Below, piece after piece: positions 50,947 to 60,349 of a stretch of DNA of 64,000 nt (position 1 is the stretch's first letter; every line of letters begins with the position of its first letter). The notes below the pieces were generated by a model that had not been told where the DNA came from, searched no databases, and saw only the letters and a list, made by a program, of their open reading frames with translations. A program made the translations under genes and the position numbers. Source of the DNA: Candidatus Omnitrophota bacterium (GTDB lineage: Bacteria > Omnitrophota > Omnitrophia > Omnitrophales > Aquincolibacteriaceae). Where the stretch lies: NCBI GenBank assembly GCA_016196565.1, contig JACPXK010000055.1, forward strand, positions 1-64,000, in the 5' to 3' direction.

Positions 50947-52487
50947 TACTTAATTTCCTCAAGACGCGGAAAAAGCGCTTCACCGCGATCGACTTTAACT
51001 CCCGGCTTAAGAAACAATTGCCCGTAATCCCGGCTTGACTTAACCACCCATTGTTTGGCGAGATGAAGCCTTTCCAAAATCTTTCCGGCTGTTTCCGGCA
51101 TAAACGGCAAAAATAAAACGGCCAGGTGTGCCACGGTTTCTCCCAACACGGCAAGCGCCTGCGTTAATTCGGATTTCTTGGCCGGATCTTTGGCCAAAAC
51201 CCATGGTTTTTTCTCTTCTACAAATTGATTGGCGCGGGTGACGACATTCCAAATAACGTCGAGGGCTTCACGCGGATTGTAACCCTGCATTGCCGGCGTT
51301 ACTTTTTCCCAAAGTTTAAACGTTTCTTGCAAGAGCGGCTCTTTTTCTGAGGATTTTTCCATAGGAGGAATCGCTCCCTCGAAATATTTTTCCAACATAG
51401 AAGCATAGCGAAACCACAAATTACCGAGATCATTGGCCAAACGGCTGGTGTAACGTTCCGCCAGCAAATCTTCCGAAAAAGCTCCGTCATTACCGATTGT
51501 GACTTCATTTAGAAGAAAGTAGCGGAGCGCATCCACTCCGTATTTTTTGACAAGCTCGATGGGATCCACGGCATTGCCGCGGGATTTGGACACCTTGGCG
51601 CCTTCCATGGTCCACCAGCCGTGAGCCATGACCACTTTCGGCATTTCAACTCCACAAGCCTTCAGCATAATCGGCCAATAAACCGCGTGCTGGCGCAAAA
51701 TATCTTTCCCCACCAAATGAAGATCCGCCGGCCAATGGGCGCGGAATTTTTTATCGTCCACCATAAATCCCACGGCGCTGATGTAATTAATGAGGGCGTC
51801 AAACCAAACATAGACCACATGATCTTTGGAATTGGGATAATCAATTCCCCAAGACAACCGGGCCCTGGAACGCGTGATGGAAAGATCTTCTAAAGGCTCG
51901 CGCAAAAATCCCAGCATTTCATTCCTGCGGATTTCGGGACGGATAAAATTAGGATTGTCTTGAATATATTTGATCAACCAATCCTGATATTTGGAAAGTT
52001 TGAAGAAATAATTTTCTTCGCTCAGTTCCTGTACGTCCCGACCGCAATCCGGACACTTACCTTCTTTTAATTGGAGTTTCGTCCAGAACGATTCGCAGGG
52101 GGTACAATACCAGCCTTTGTAACTCGCCTTATAGATCTCCCCTTTTGCTTCAAGGTCCTTCAAAATATTCTGTACGGATTTTTTATGAAGGTCGTCGGTT
52201 GTGCGGATAAAAAAATCGTATTCAATACCGAGAATTTTCCAAAGTTCTTTGAACTGCGGGACCATTTCATCTACATAAGTACGCGGATCTTTATTTTGCT
52301 CGCGGGCGGCTTTTTCGATTTTGGTGCCGTGCTCGTCGGTTCCGGTGAGAAAGAACACCTTTTGGCCGAGAAAACGCCTGTAACGGGCAAAGGTATCGCA
52401 AAGCACATTGGTGTAGGCATGGCCGATATGCGGCTTGGCATTCACATAATAAAGCGGCGTGGTCAGATAATACGTTTTGTCCGTCAT
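50946..52487 (-). CDS. metG: Methionyl-tRNA synthetase
   Basis: 513 aa class I synthetase. YYVNAKPHIGHAYTNVL is the HIGH region, and GAKVSKSRGN is the KMSKS variant. One Cys4 zinc knuckle lies at about 127-148 (CTPCESFW...CPDCGRDV). The anticodon domain ends at KVDRGEALFPRLEEIK. The C-terminal Trbp111-like domain of some MetGs is missing. The start overlaps the holB stop (ATGA). Confidence 0.97.
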   Translation of the reverse strand: MTDKTYYLTTPLYYVNAKPHIGHAYTNVLCDTFARYRRFLGQKVFFLTGTDEHGTKIEKAAREQNKDPRTYVDEMVPQFKELWKILGIEYDFFIRTTDDLHKKSVQNILKDLEAKGEIYKASYKGWYCTPCESFWTKLQLKEGKCPDCGRDVQELSEENYFFKLSKYQDWLIKYIQDNPNFIRPEIRRNEMLGFLREPLEDLSITRSRARLSWGIDYPNSKDHVVYVWFDALINYISAVGFMVDDKKFRAHWPADLHLVGKDILRQHAVYWPIMLKACGVEMPKVVMAHGWWTMEGAKVSKSRGNAVDPIELVKKYGVDALRYFLLNEVTIGNDGAFSEDLLAERYTSRLANDLGNLWFRYASMLEKYFEGAIPPMEKSSEKEPLLQETFKLWEKVTPAMQGYNPREALDVIWNVVTRANQFVEEKKPWVLAKDPAKKSELTQALAVLGETVAHLAVLFLPFMPETAGKILERLHLAKQWVVKSSRDYGQLFLKPGVKVDRGEALFPRLEEIK

Positions 52488-53308
52488 GACTTTATGTCTT
52501 TGAGTGAAATGGTTTTCCGGAGGCGCATGGCCAGGCGCGTTAAAGCCAACTTTTGATTTACATTATCGTCCAGGGATTCCTTGCCCTGCACTACCTGTTC
52601 CACGGCCTGAACGACACGGATTAATTTTTCCTGATCCGCGGCCGCGCGTTTCATGGATTTTTGAAAATATTCCAAAAGACCGTCCAAGAGATCATTGAGC
52701 TGTTCGCGCGGAACGGCCTGATACTTTTCGAAAAAATCCTCCCAATTGCCGGCGCCCAGCGAAGCAATAATATCTTCCGCCCGGACTTTTGAATCATTGC
52801 CGGAATCCTCCGCAGGCCGGAGGCGGACTTCGAAAGAACGCGATTGAATAGTTTCAAACAAATGATTCTTGTTTTCCACGAGCAAAATAAAAATGGAATG
52901 CGTGGGCGGCTCCTCCAAAGTTTTGAGAAGGGCGTTTTGCGCCTCCGCCGTTAGCCGGTCGGCCTCGGGAAAGATAAAAACCTTCCATTTCCCTTCATAG
53001 GGTTTGAGAGAGGCTTTATTCTTCATGCTCCGTATTTCTTCGATTTTAATGGATTTTGCCTCGATATCCTTCCCCACTTGCAAGACATCGGGGTGAGATT
53101 GATTTTGAATTTTATGACAGCTTACGCAGGAACAAGCCTCGAAAATTTTTCCGGCTTCGCAATTAAGCGCTGAAGCAAACGCCAGCGCTAATTCGTCTTT
53201 TTGGGCATTGCCTCCGCTGAGTAAATAAGTGGTCGAAAGACGATTCTTTTCGATATGCGCTTTGATCAAGCGGCAGGCAAATTCCTGATTTTTATAAACC
53301 GAAGACAC
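52484..53308 (-). CDS. holB: DNA polymerase III subunit delta'
   Basis: 274 aa clamp-loader subunit. YLLSGGNAQKDELALAFAS replaces the P-loop and lacks GKT, as in ATP-non-binding delta'. A zinc module has CEAGKIFEACSCVSCHKI, and the sensor region is EADRLTAEAQNALLKTLEEPP. Start is GTG 53308 within the tmk 3' end (17-bp overlap). It is between tmk and metG, the common tmk-holB arrangement. Confidence 0.93.
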   Translation of the reverse strand: MSSVYKNQEFACRLIKAHIEKNRLSTTYLLSGGNAQKDELALAFASALNCEAGKIFEACSCVSCHKIQNQSHPDVLQVGKDIEAKSIKIEEIRSMKNKASLKPYEGKWKVFIFPEADRLTAEAQNALLKTLEEPPTHSIFILLVENKNHLFETIQSRSFEVRLRPAEDSGNDSKVRAEDIIASLGAGNWEDFFEKYQAVPREQLNDLLDGLLEYFQKSMKRAAADQEKLIRVVQAVEQVVQGKESLDDNVNQKLALTRLAMRLRKTISLKDIKS

Positions 53309-53912
53309 GATCGATTTTCTTTCTTATCTTTTGGCTGACCGCCTGACGGCTTTCAAGGCCGTTTAAGACGATGCAGCGTTTGGGATTTTTACGCGCGATT
53401 TGGAGAAATCCCCGTCTCACTCTTTCATGAAATTGAAACGATTCGCGTTCAATGCGGTCATGACGTCCGCCCCGCGCCATTCCTTTGCGGGGATCAATAT
53501 CGAGAATGAAAGTAAGACTCGGAACGAGTTTTCCTCGCCCTAACAATTCGCTCACCTTTTCAATCGCCTCCAGCGGAATTTTCCGGCCGTAGCCCTGATA
53601 AGCCACGGTCGAATCTTCAAAGCGGTCACAAATCACAACTTGTCTTTTTTGCAGCGCCGGAAGAATTTTTTGGCGCACAATTTGCGCTCGCGCGGCAAGG
53701 TAAAGAAGAAGTTCGGTTTCCGGCTTCATTTCTTTGAAGAATTTGTTGAGAATGACTTGGCGAATGGCTTCGCTCACCCTGGTTCCACCCGGTTCACGCA
53801 GAAGCAGCACTTTCTTGCCATTACGGCGAAGATACGCCGCCAGCCGCCTAATCTGCGTGCTCTTCCCGCTTCCTTCCGCCCCTTCGAATGTAATGAAATA
53901 GCCCTTTTTCAT
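53292..53912 (-). CDS. tmk: Thymidylate kinase
   Basis: 206 aa. P-loop FEGAEGSGKSTQIRRLA, DRX motif ICDRFEDSTVAYQGYGR, and FILDIDPRKGMARGG with a following lid rich in basic residues. It phosphorylates dTMP. Overlaps cysS by 4 bp and holB by 17 bp. Confidence 0.96.
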   Translation of the reverse strand: MKKGYFITFEGAEGSGKSTQIRRLAAYLRRNGKKVLLLREPGGTRVSEAIRQVILNKFFKEMKPETELLLYLAARAQIVRQKILPALQKRQVVICDRFEDSTVAYQGYGRKIPLEAIEKVSELLGRGKLVPSLTFILDIDPRKGMARGGRHDRIERESFQFHERVRRGFLQIARKNPKRCIVLNGLESRQAVSQKIRKKIDRVFGL

Positions 53913-55342
53913 AAAAGTTTTTTAACTCTCGCGCCTTCACGCAAGTCATCAATGAGATATCCTTTTTTTCTCGCTTCATTTCTTAAAGAGTCCGCAAGAT
54001 CATATTTTTTCCCTTTTCGAGCTTCTTCTCTCAACTTAACGATTTCCTTGATCTCATCGGAAAGTTCAAAATGAAAGCCGGAAAAAATTCCCAGCATATT
54101 GTCGGTTTCATTTAAAAAAGCATCTGCTTCTTTATACTCTTTGGCACTTATTTTTTCCGGGGAAATCTTATTTACCAATTTGATAAAAGCGAACATCTCT
54201 CCTAAAGCTTCGGAAGTATTCAAATCATCAGCCAAGGCGGCCGTGAAACGTTCCATGGCTAACTTCACCAAAGTCCCAAGTTCTAGACTGCTGACATTAT
54301 TATTTTCTTTCATGGAACTCAGGCTCATCTTGAGCCAAAAATCGCGAAGTCTTTTTAACGCTTCTTTAGCGGCATCCAATCCTTGTAAGGTAAAATTAAA
54401 TTGCTGGCGATAATGCACAAAAAGAAGAGAGAATCGAATCACGACCCCATCATATTTTTGCTTACCATCCTCATCTTTTATCGCAAGCAAGTCGCGAAGG
54501 GTGTAAAAATTTTTATCTTTCTTAGACATTTTCTTGCCATCGACGAGCAAATGCTTGGAATGAAGCCAATAGCGGACAAAGGGTTCTTTGCCGGTGGCGC
54601 CTTCGGATTGGGCGATTTCGTTTTCATGATGGGGAAAGATCAAATCTTCGCCGCCGGCATGAATATCAAAGGTTTCTCCTAAATATTTCATGCTCATGGC
54701 CGAACATTCGATGTGCCAGCCGGGGCGTCCCTTCCCCCAGGGAGAATCCCAGCTTGGCTCGTCTTCTTTGGCTTTTTTCCATAATACAAAGTCGGTCACA
54801 TGCTCTTTGTCATATTCGTCAACATCCACACGTTCGCTGGCGCCGGCAATATTTTTTTCGAGATTCTTTTTAGATAACTTCCCATATTTCGAGAATTCTA
54901 TGATGCGATAATAAACTGAGCCGTCATTCACATAAGCCTTATCACTTTTGTACAGTTTTTCGATGAGCTCAATCATGGCCGGAATTTCTTCTGTAGCCTT
55001 CGGCTCTTTCGTGGGCGGTAAAATATTGAGCGTCTTCAAATCTTCATGAAAGGCTTGTGTGTAAAATTCCGTATATTCATTTAATTTCTGGCCCTTTTGT
55101 TTGGCGCCCGCAATGGTCTTATCATCCACATCCGTAATGTTCATGATGTGATTTACCTTGTAACCTTTGAATTCCAAAAACCGGCGGAGCAAATCTTCAA
55201 ATACAAAGGTGCGGAAATTTCCGATATGGGCATAGTCATAAACCGTCGGCCCGCAGGTGTAAAGGCTGACTTCTTTATCTTTAAGCGGTTTGAATTCTTC
55301 GAGTTTTCCCGAAAGGGTATTGAAAAATTTGATCTCTGGCAT
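53909..55342 (-). CDS. cysS: Cysteinyl-tRNA synthetase
   Basis: 477 aa class I synthetase. CGPTVYDYAHIGNFRT holds the first zinc Cys and HIGH-like motif; HIECSAMSMKYLG and HAGGEDLIFPHHENE supply zinc ligands and substrate pocket; KMSKKDKNF is KMSKS. Length normal. The ATG is 5 nt after CATAAT with no Shine-Dalgarno, so the operon message may be leaderless. It heads cysS-tmk-holB-metG-tatD-CPBP-M50-mtnA-thiL-tsaE. Confidence 0.97.
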   Translation of the reverse strand: MPEIKFFNTLSGKLEEFKPLKDKEVSLYTCGPTVYDYAHIGNFRTFVFEDLLRRFLEFKGYKVNHIMNITDVDDKTIAGAKQKGQKLNEYTEFYTQAFHEDLKTLNILPPTKEPKATEEIPAMIELIEKLYKSDKAYVNDGSVYYRIIEFSKYGKLSKKNLEKNIAGASERVDVDEYDKEHVTDFVLWKKAKEDEPSWDSPWGKGRPGWHIECSAMSMKYLGETFDIHAGGEDLIFPHHENEIAQSEGATGKEPFVRYWLHSKHLLVDGKKMSKKDKNFYTLRDLLAIKDEDGKQKYDGVVIRFSLLFVHYRQQFNFTLQGLDAAKEALKRLRDFWLKMSLSSMKENNNVSSLELGTLVKLAMERFTAALADDLNTSEALGEMFAFIKLVNKISPEKISAKEYKEADAFLNETDNMLGIFSGFHFELSDEIKEIVKLREEARKGKKYDLADSLRNEARKKGYLIDDLREGARVKKLL

Positions 55343-55379
55343 AGGCTATTATGATTCTAAAACATAAAAATATGATTTA

Positions 55380-55407
55380 TTGACAATTTTAGTCTTTTCT
55401 ATAGAAT
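55380..55407 (+). promoter_or_regulatory. Strong promoter giving a leaderless transcript of the 69-aa gene
   Basis: Perfect TTGACA (55380-55385), 16-bp spacer, TAGAAT (55402-55407), then ACCGCC and ATG at 55414. The +1 should fall on or next to the ATG. It is divergent from, and partly overlaps, the cysS promoter region. Confidence 0.6.
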
Positions 55408-55413
55408 ACCGCC

Positions 55414-55623
55414 ATGTTTGAACCCTACCGGCGTGACGCTTTATCAAAATCCTTCTTTCGAATTGTCGAAATCCTAACCGGAGCTTCGTTTCTCTCCATT
55501 TGGTTTTCTCCGCTTGCGACGTGGAAAAAAGTCGCACTTTTTATAATGCTTGTGCTAATATTTTTTCTAGCGTGGTTCACAACACCACCTTTTCCACCTG
55601 AAAGGAAACCTCATCGTGATTGA
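55414..55623 (+). CDS. Small membrane protein, 69 aa
   Basis: Two hydrophobic segments (VEILTGASFLSIWFS and VALFIMLVLIFFLAWF) flanked by charged ends, finishing PPFPPERKPHRD. No family recognised. A consensus-like promoter right before the ATG supports a real gene despite the missing Shine-Dalgarno. Overlaps the next small ORF. Confidence 0.55.
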   Translation: MFEPYRRDALSKSFFRIVEILTGASFLSIWFSPLATWKKVALFIMLVLIFFLAWFTTPPFPPERKPHRD

Positions 55624-55717
55624 AATGGCTTTCATCGTACTTGCTAGCATGTTAACCGTTCTAGGTATTGGAGTTTTGGTCGACCGTTGGCAGAAGAAGC
55701 ACAATATTCACTTCTAA
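55616..55717 (+). CDS. Tiny single-TM protein, 33 aa
   Basis: GTG 55616 (or ATG 55625) opens inside the end of the 69-aa gene, with AAAGGAAA about 9 nt upstream. The product has one TM (MAFIVLASMLTVLGIGVLV) and a basic tail DRWQKKHNIHF. Its TAA overlaps the convergent gltX stop (CTAA). Size and layout resemble small single-span membrane subunits, but no homologue is recognised. Confidence 0.4.
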   Translation: MIEMAFIVLASMLTVLGIGVLVDRWQKKHNIHF

Positions 55718-57132
55718 GTTCCCTTCAACGCCCTTTCTAATCTTTTCTTCACCCCTTCAATTCCAAAAACCGGGAACAAACGTTTGAGCTCGGGACCGTG
55801 TTCTTTGCCGGTCAGGGCAAGCCGCAGCGGCATGAAGAGGTTTTTTCCCTTGGCCTTGACCTTGGGTTTGATGGCATTGACGAAATTATCGTAATCGAGT
55901 CCCGCGGGCGAAGCGGCTAAAACCGAAAGCCCGGCCTCAAAAATCTCGCGTGCTTCGGCGTTTTGAACCACTTCCGGTTTTTCATAAGAAAAATCTTCCG
56001 CCAGAATTTCAAGTTTTGCGGCGAGCTGATCGAATCGTTCGATATTGTCTTTAAAAATCGGCAATACTTTATGCAAAATGGTTTCATCGTGTTTGATCAA
56101 TTTTTGCTCTTTTAAATAGGCCAACGCATAACGCGAGAAATCCTCGTCGGAAAGCGCGCGCAAATGTTCGCCGTTTACCCAATCGAGTTTGTGCGGATCG
56201 TAAATCGAAGCGGATTTATTCACACGTGCCAAATCAAAGGCCTGCATTAATTCTTCCCATTTGAAGATTTCGCGATTGTCTCCCGGCGCCCAGCCAAGAA
56301 GGGCGATGTAATTGGCAAGGCCGTGCGGCAAATACCCTTTGCGGCGGAATTCCTTCACCGAGACATCTCCCAAACGTTTGGAAAGAGGTTCTCCGCCCGG
56401 ACCGTGAATCAAAGACAAATGACCGTACTCGGGCGGCGTAAATCCCATAGCTTGAAGAAGCAAAATATGTTTAGGCGTATTCGAAAGATGATCTTCTCCG
56501 CGAATCACATGCGTGATCTGCATAAGGCCGTCATCCACGCAAACCGCCAGATGAAACGTGGGCTGGCCGTCGGCGCGCTGAATGACAAAATCACCGACCA
56601 TTTCATCCAGATTGAAAGAAACATCGCCGCGGATAAGGTCATGCATTTTCAGTTGAGGGTTTTCGATTTTGAAACGTACCGTGGGCTTAATGCCGCGCGC
56701 CTTCCGGCTTTCGATTTCCTCTTTGGAAAAATTCCGGCCGCGGTTGTCAAAACGCGGAGGCCTGCGCTCCAGCTTGGCCAGCCGCTTAAGCTCTTCGGTT
56801 TCTTCTTCCGTCACGTAACAGTAATAAGCTTTGCCCTGTTCAATCAATTGATCAAGGTATTTTTGATAAATCGCAAGCCGTTCCGACTGCAAATAAGGCC
56901 CGAATTCTCCGCCCACTTCCGGCCCTTCGTCCCAGCGAATACCCATCCAAAGCATGTCTTCCATCAAGGCCTGGCGGAATTCGGGCTTGGAACGTTCACG
57001 GTCGGTGTCTTCCACGCGCAAAACGAATTTTCCGCCCTGACGTTTGACAAAAAGATAATTGAAAAGCGCGGTGCGGATATTTCCCAGATGAAGATAACCC
57101 GTCGGAGAAGGCGCAAAACGGACACGAATCAT
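55714..57132 (-). CDS. gltX: Glutamyl-tRNA synthetase
   Basis: 472 aa class I synthetase. RFAPSPTGYLHLGNIRTALFN is the HIGH motif, and GGEPLSKRLGDVSV is the KMSKS variant. The anticodon domain is all-alpha as in bacterial GluRS. A C-x-C zinc module is not evident in the SCF region (YCYVTEEE), as in many bacteria. Starts in the ispDF stop (ATGA). Whether discriminating or not cannot be told from sequence alone. Confidence 0.96.
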   Translation of the reverse strand: MIRVRFAPSPTGYLHLGNIRTALFNYLFVKRQGGKFVLRVEDTDRERSKPEFRQALMEDMLWMGIRWDEGPEVGGEFGPYLQSERLAIYQKYLDQLIEQGKAYYCYVTEEETEELKRLAKLERRPPRFDNRGRNFSKEEIESRKARGIKPTVRFKIENPQLKMHDLIRGDVSFNLDEMVGDFVIQRADGQPTFHLAVCVDDGLMQITHVIRGEDHLSNTPKHILLLQAMGFTPPEYGHLSLIHGPGGEPLSKRLGDVSVKEFRRKGYLPHGLANYIALLGWAPGDNREIFKWEELMQAFDLARVNKSASIYDPHKLDWVNGEHLRALSDEDFSRYALAYLKEQKLIKHDETILHKVLPIFKDNIERFDQLAAKLEILAEDFSYEKPEVVQNAEAREIFEAGLSVLAASPAGLDYDNFVNAIKPKVKAKGKNLFMPLRLALTGKEHGPELKRLFPVFGIEGVKKRLERALKGT

Positions 57133-58316
57133 AAATTGGTATTCCTTTCCATCGTCACCACGGCTTCACAAGTAATCGCGAGACCTTCGCCTTCCGGGCC
57201 CAGACCTTCGGCGGTTTTGGCCTTAATCGAAACCGCGTCCTGCGGAAGATTTAAAATTTTGGATAATTTTTTTTGAATGGCTTGCTTGCGCGCTCCGAGC
57301 TTCGGTTTTTCCAATAAAGTCACGGTGTCTAAATGAGTCGGTTTCCATTTTTTTTCGTGCGCACGTTTTAAAATCACGGAAAACATTTTTTCGCTCCGCA
57401 TATTTTTGAATTTCGGATTTTTATCCGAAAACCAGTCGCCGATATCCCCTTCGCCAATCACCCCCAAGACCGCATCACAAATCGCGTGCAGTAATGCGTC
57501 CCCATCCGAATGCCCCAGCGGACCTTTATCAAAGGGAATGCGCACGCCGCCCAAATAAAATTTCCGGCCTTTCACCAGGCGATGAGTGTCGCGTCCAAAC
57601 CCCGTACGGATTTCTCTTTTTTGATGCTGGGCCAGATAGGCTTCCAAAAGCTCAAAATCCTGGACCGTCGTCACTTTCGGATTCCAAGACTCGTGAGTGA
57701 CGAGCCGCACACGGCCCCCGATGGACTCAATAAGGGCCGCTTCATCCGTGGCTTGAAGCGCATTCGGATTTTCGCGGTAAGCCCGCATCAAAAGATCGCG
57801 CCGCACAAGCTGCGGGGTTTCAGCCTCGGCAAGGCGGCTGCGATCTACCGTACGCTCGACCAAACCCTCTCCGGTCATTTCTTTGATGGTCGGCACCACT
57901 TTTTTGGCCAAAATCGCGGCATCCGCGTTTTTTCCGGACGCCAGCACACGCTCAATCGCAGCGGCGGAAACCAACGGCCTGGCGCCGTCATGCACCATCA
58001 CCCAAGAATTAACGGGCTTGGATTTTTGAAGCGCTTTCCAAACCGATTCCGCCCGCGTTTCCCCACCCGGCACCACGCGAGAAGAAATTCCGTTTTCTTT
58101 TTTCAAAATTTTCTTTACCGCGGCCTCGGTTCCGCGGGGAACGCTCAAAATAATTTCACGAATATCTTTTACTTTGCGAAAGGCTTGGATCGTGCGCTGA
58201 AGAAGCGGCACTCCAGCCACGGGATAGAAAAGCTTGGAGGGAAACTTTGAAAGTTTAAGGCCTTTACGAAAGCGTTCGCCGCTTCCGCCGGCGGCAATAA
58301 TGAGGGTGGTGCGCAT
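57129..58316 (-). CDS. ispDF: Bifunctional IspD-IspF isoprenoid enzyme
   Basis: 395 aa fusion. N-terminal IspD (about 1-225): IIAAGGSGERFRKG, MVHDGARPLVSA and RDLLMRAYRENPNA. C-terminal IspF (about 235-395): GFGRDTHRLVKGRKFYLGGV with DxH metal site, LGHSDGDALLHAICDAVLG, and KTAEGLGPEGEGLA. It performs CTP transfer to MEP and cyclisation to MEcPP in the non-mevalonate pathway. Starts immediately after the PIN/TRAM stop and overlaps gltX. Confidence 0.96.
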   Translation of the reverse strand: MRTTLIIAAGGSGERFRKGLKLSKFPSKLFYPVAGVPLLQRTIQAFRKVKDIREIILSVPRGTEAAVKKILKKENGISSRVVPGGETRAESVWKALQKSKPVNSWVMVHDGARPLVSAAAIERVLASGKNADAAILAKKVVPTIKEMTGEGLVERTVDRSRLAEAETPQLVRRDLLMRAYRENPNALQATDEAALIESIGGRVRLVTHESWNPKVTTVQDFELLEAYLAQHQKREIRTGFGRDTHRLVKGRKFYLGGVRIPFDKGPLGHSDGDALLHAICDAVLGVIGEGDIGDWFSDKNPKFKNMRSEKMFSVILKRAHEKKWKPTHLDTVTLLEKPKLGARKQAIQKKLSKILNLPQDAVSIKAKTAEGLGPEGEGLAITCEAVVTMERNTNL

Positions 58317-59549
58317 TCACGCGCCTCCCCCCCCGTGTTCTTTAACCTCAGCCGAGCTTGGAAAAGGTAACGGCTGATTTTGATTCTGGCTGGTATTCGA
58401 ATTGCCGGAAGAATTTTGCCCCGCACGGAATTGCGGACGGAAATGTCGGTCTGCACCACCGCCGCCGCCGCTGCTACCGCCGCTTCCACCCCGACCGCCA
58501 CGATCGCGGCCGCGATCTGCGCCCCGGCCGCCCGAATCTGCCCGGTCATAATCATCTCCGGGTTTGGCGAAAATCATACGTCCGGCTTGAGTTTGAAGAA
58601 CGCTTGTGATGGTCACATTCAAAGTTTGCCCCATGCGCTTGCGGCCGTTATCCACCACAACCATGGTCCCGTCATCCAGATAAGCCACGCCCTGATCATG
58701 CTCTTTTCCTTCTTTGAGGATTTTGACCTGCATCACTTCACCCGGCATGACAATCGGCTTCAAGGCATTGGCCAGTTCATTAATATTGAGGACCTTGACT
58801 CCCTGAAGTTCGGCCACTTTATTCAAATTAAAATCATTGGTGAAAACCCGGGCATTTAAAACCTGTCCCATTTTCACGAGTTTGGCATCGACCGTGGAAA
58901 ATTCCGGAAAATCCATTTCATTAATTTTGACCTGAACATTGGGATTGGATTTGATGCGATTAAGCACATCCAACCCGCGGCGGCCGCGATTTCTTTTCAA
59001 CGGATCCGAAGAATCGGCAATGAGCTGAAGCTCTTTCAAAACAAAACGGGGCAGTACCAGTTTTCCGGTAAGGAAATGGGTTTCGCAGATATCGGCGATA
59101 CGGCCGTCGATAATGACGCTGGTGTCCAAAAGAATCAACTCTTCGCCCGAACCTTTGGTATCCAGGGTCACAAAGGGAATCATGAGGGTAAATTCCTCCT
59201 GCCCCCTCAGCATGGTGATCACTCCGAGATAGGTAAAGACTATGGCCGTCGCAACCGCAAGTTGTTTTTGAAGATCGCCGGAAACGCCAAGACCATCAAT
59301 CACCATCATGAAAAGACGGTGGGTCAACAGACCGAGAGCGGCGCCAAACAAAACCGCCAGAATATTACGTACGGTATATTTTTTAAAGAAGATGTCGATC
59401 GAGAGAACCAGAATACCGGCAAAAAAGCCGATTCCGGCCCCGACCCAGGGCCCTTGAGGCAGGTTGAGTGATCCAAGCCAGCTGAGCGGTAAGTAATACC
59501 CAAAAAAGGCACAAGAGGTAATAAAAAAAATACGGATTAATAAAATCAT
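58317..59549 (-). CDS. Membrane PIN/TRAM domain protein (YacL-like) with Gly/Arg-rich tail
   Basis: 410 aa. Four TM segments about 1-115; the PIN domain about 140-260 begins [19 protein letters not shown] (two Asp) and has [17 protein letters not shown]; the TRAM domain about 265-325 is [24 protein letters not shown]. The last ~70 residues are low complexity, with RGG/GGS/SSGG units and an [10 protein letters not shown] stretch, resembling RGG-box RNA-binding tails. Predicted membrane-anchored RNase. AAGGAGT precedes ATG. First gene of the ispDF-gltX operon. Confidence 0.92.
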   Translation of the reverse strand: MILLIRIFFITSCAFFGYYLPLSWLGSLNLPQGPWVGAGIGFFAGILVLSIDIFFKKYTVRNILAVLFGAALGLLTHRLFMMVIDGLGVSGDLQKQLAVATAIVFTYLGVITMLRGQEEFTLMIPFVTLDTKGSGEELILLDTSVIIDGRIADICETHFLTGKLVLPRFVLKELQLIADSSDPLKRNRGRRGLDVLNRIKSNPNVQVKINEMDFPEFSTVDAKLVKMGQVLNARVFTNDFNLNKVAELQGVKVLNINELANALKPIVMPGEVMQVKILKEGKEHDQGVAYLDDGTMVVVDNGRKRMGQTLNVTITSVLQTQAGRMIFAKPGDDYDRADSGGRGADRGRDRGGRGGSGGSSGGGGGADRHFRPQFRAGQNSSGNSNTSQNQNQPLPFPSSAEVKEHGGGGA

Positions 59550-59570
59550 GGCTTAAACTCCTTAGTTTCT

Positions 59571-59646
59571 CGTCATTCTGAGATCGAAGAGGCTCTGCAG
59601 AAAAGAGTCTCGCAATGAGACCTTGCAGAGGGTCGCTCAAGATGAG
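59571..59646. repeat. CGTCATTCTGAG-type repeat, variant
   Basis: CGTCATTCTGAGATCGAAGAG at the left and CGCTCAAGATGAGG at the right, with internal TCTGCAG/CTTGCAGA dyad. In the 128-bp gap between mlaD and the PIN/TRAM gene, near candidate TTAATT-16 bp-TATAAA (59681-59654) on the minus strand. Confidence 0.6.
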
Positions 59647-59677
59647 GTTAGAATTTATAGAACGATTCATTAATGAA

Positions 59678-60346
59678 TTAAAATATCCCAAGAAATCTTC
59701 TTCTTTCATTATCACGTTTTAAAAGCCTCCAGGGATGCGCTTTGATTTCCTGAACAAAACCCCGCGCGTCCTGATAAAGCGCGTCTTCCGTCAGCAGCTT
59801 GCCGACGGTTCCTTCTCCACGATTCACTTTTCCAAGAATAGAATTGAAGGATTCGGTGCTTTCCTGCACATTCTCTAGAACAACTTCGAGGTCGGATCCA
59901 ATGGTGCTCATTTGTTTGAAAAGATCCTCCATGGGAACAGGGGTAATACCCATAATTTCAGAACCCGGCTTTAAAAAAGGCTCACTGCCCGGCTGGGGAG
60001 TGATTTCAATATGCGGCTCGCTCAAAATATGAGCCCCCCGGATTTCAAACGTGTAATTCTCCCTAATTTCCACCCCTTTTGCAATGAAAAGTTTCACCTT
60101 GACCCGGGTTTTCCCCAGTTCTTGGTCAAAAAACAGAGTCACTTTACTGACTTCCCCCACCCGAACCCCCGCCATACGAACGGGCGCTCCTTTATCGAGA
60201 ATACTGACGTATTCGTAAGTCGCGGTGAGGGCATAGCCCGGCCGGAAAAGGTAGGCTCCGCTGATAAAGAAAACAATCAGCGTGAGCATGATAAAACCTA
60301 AAATGACGAAAATGCCTACTTTGATTTCGTTACGTGCTGGTTTCAT
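59678..60346 (-). CDS. mlaD: MlaD/MCE-domain periplasmic lipid-binding protein
   Basis: 222 aa. One N-terminal TM (VGIFVILGFIMLTLIVFFIS), then an MCE domain: YEYVSILDKGAPVRMAGVRVGEV and EIRGAHILSEPHIEITPQPGSE. A helical C-terminus follows with FNSILGKVNRGEGTVGKLLTED. It would hexamerise to carry phospholipid between membranes. Last of mlaE-mlaF-mlaD, 3 bp after mlaF. Confidence 0.93.
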   Translation of the reverse strand: MKPARNEIKVGIFVILGFIMLTLIVFFISGAYLFRPGYALTATYEYVSILDKGAPVRMAGVRVGEVSKVTLFFDQELGKTRVKVKLFIAKGVEIRENYTFEIRGAHILSEPHIEITPQPGSEPFLKPGSEIMGITPVPMEDLFKQMSTIGSDLEVVLENVQESTESFNSILGKVNRGEGTVGKLLTEDALYQDARGFVQEIKAHPWRLLKRDNERRRFLGIF

Positions 60347-60349
60347 GAT

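Noticed and set aside
52504..53308. Frameshift suspected in holB because the P-loop is missing
   Set aside because: delta' subunits commonly lack a functional P-loop; the frame is continuous and other motifs are normal.
56323..57276. 317-codon plus-strand ORF
   Set aside because: Antisense to gltX, whose HIGH and KMSKS motifs are clear; no recognisable domain in the antisense frame.
57510..58250. 246-codon plus-strand ORF
   Set aside because: Antisense shadow of ispDF with no motif or ribosome site.
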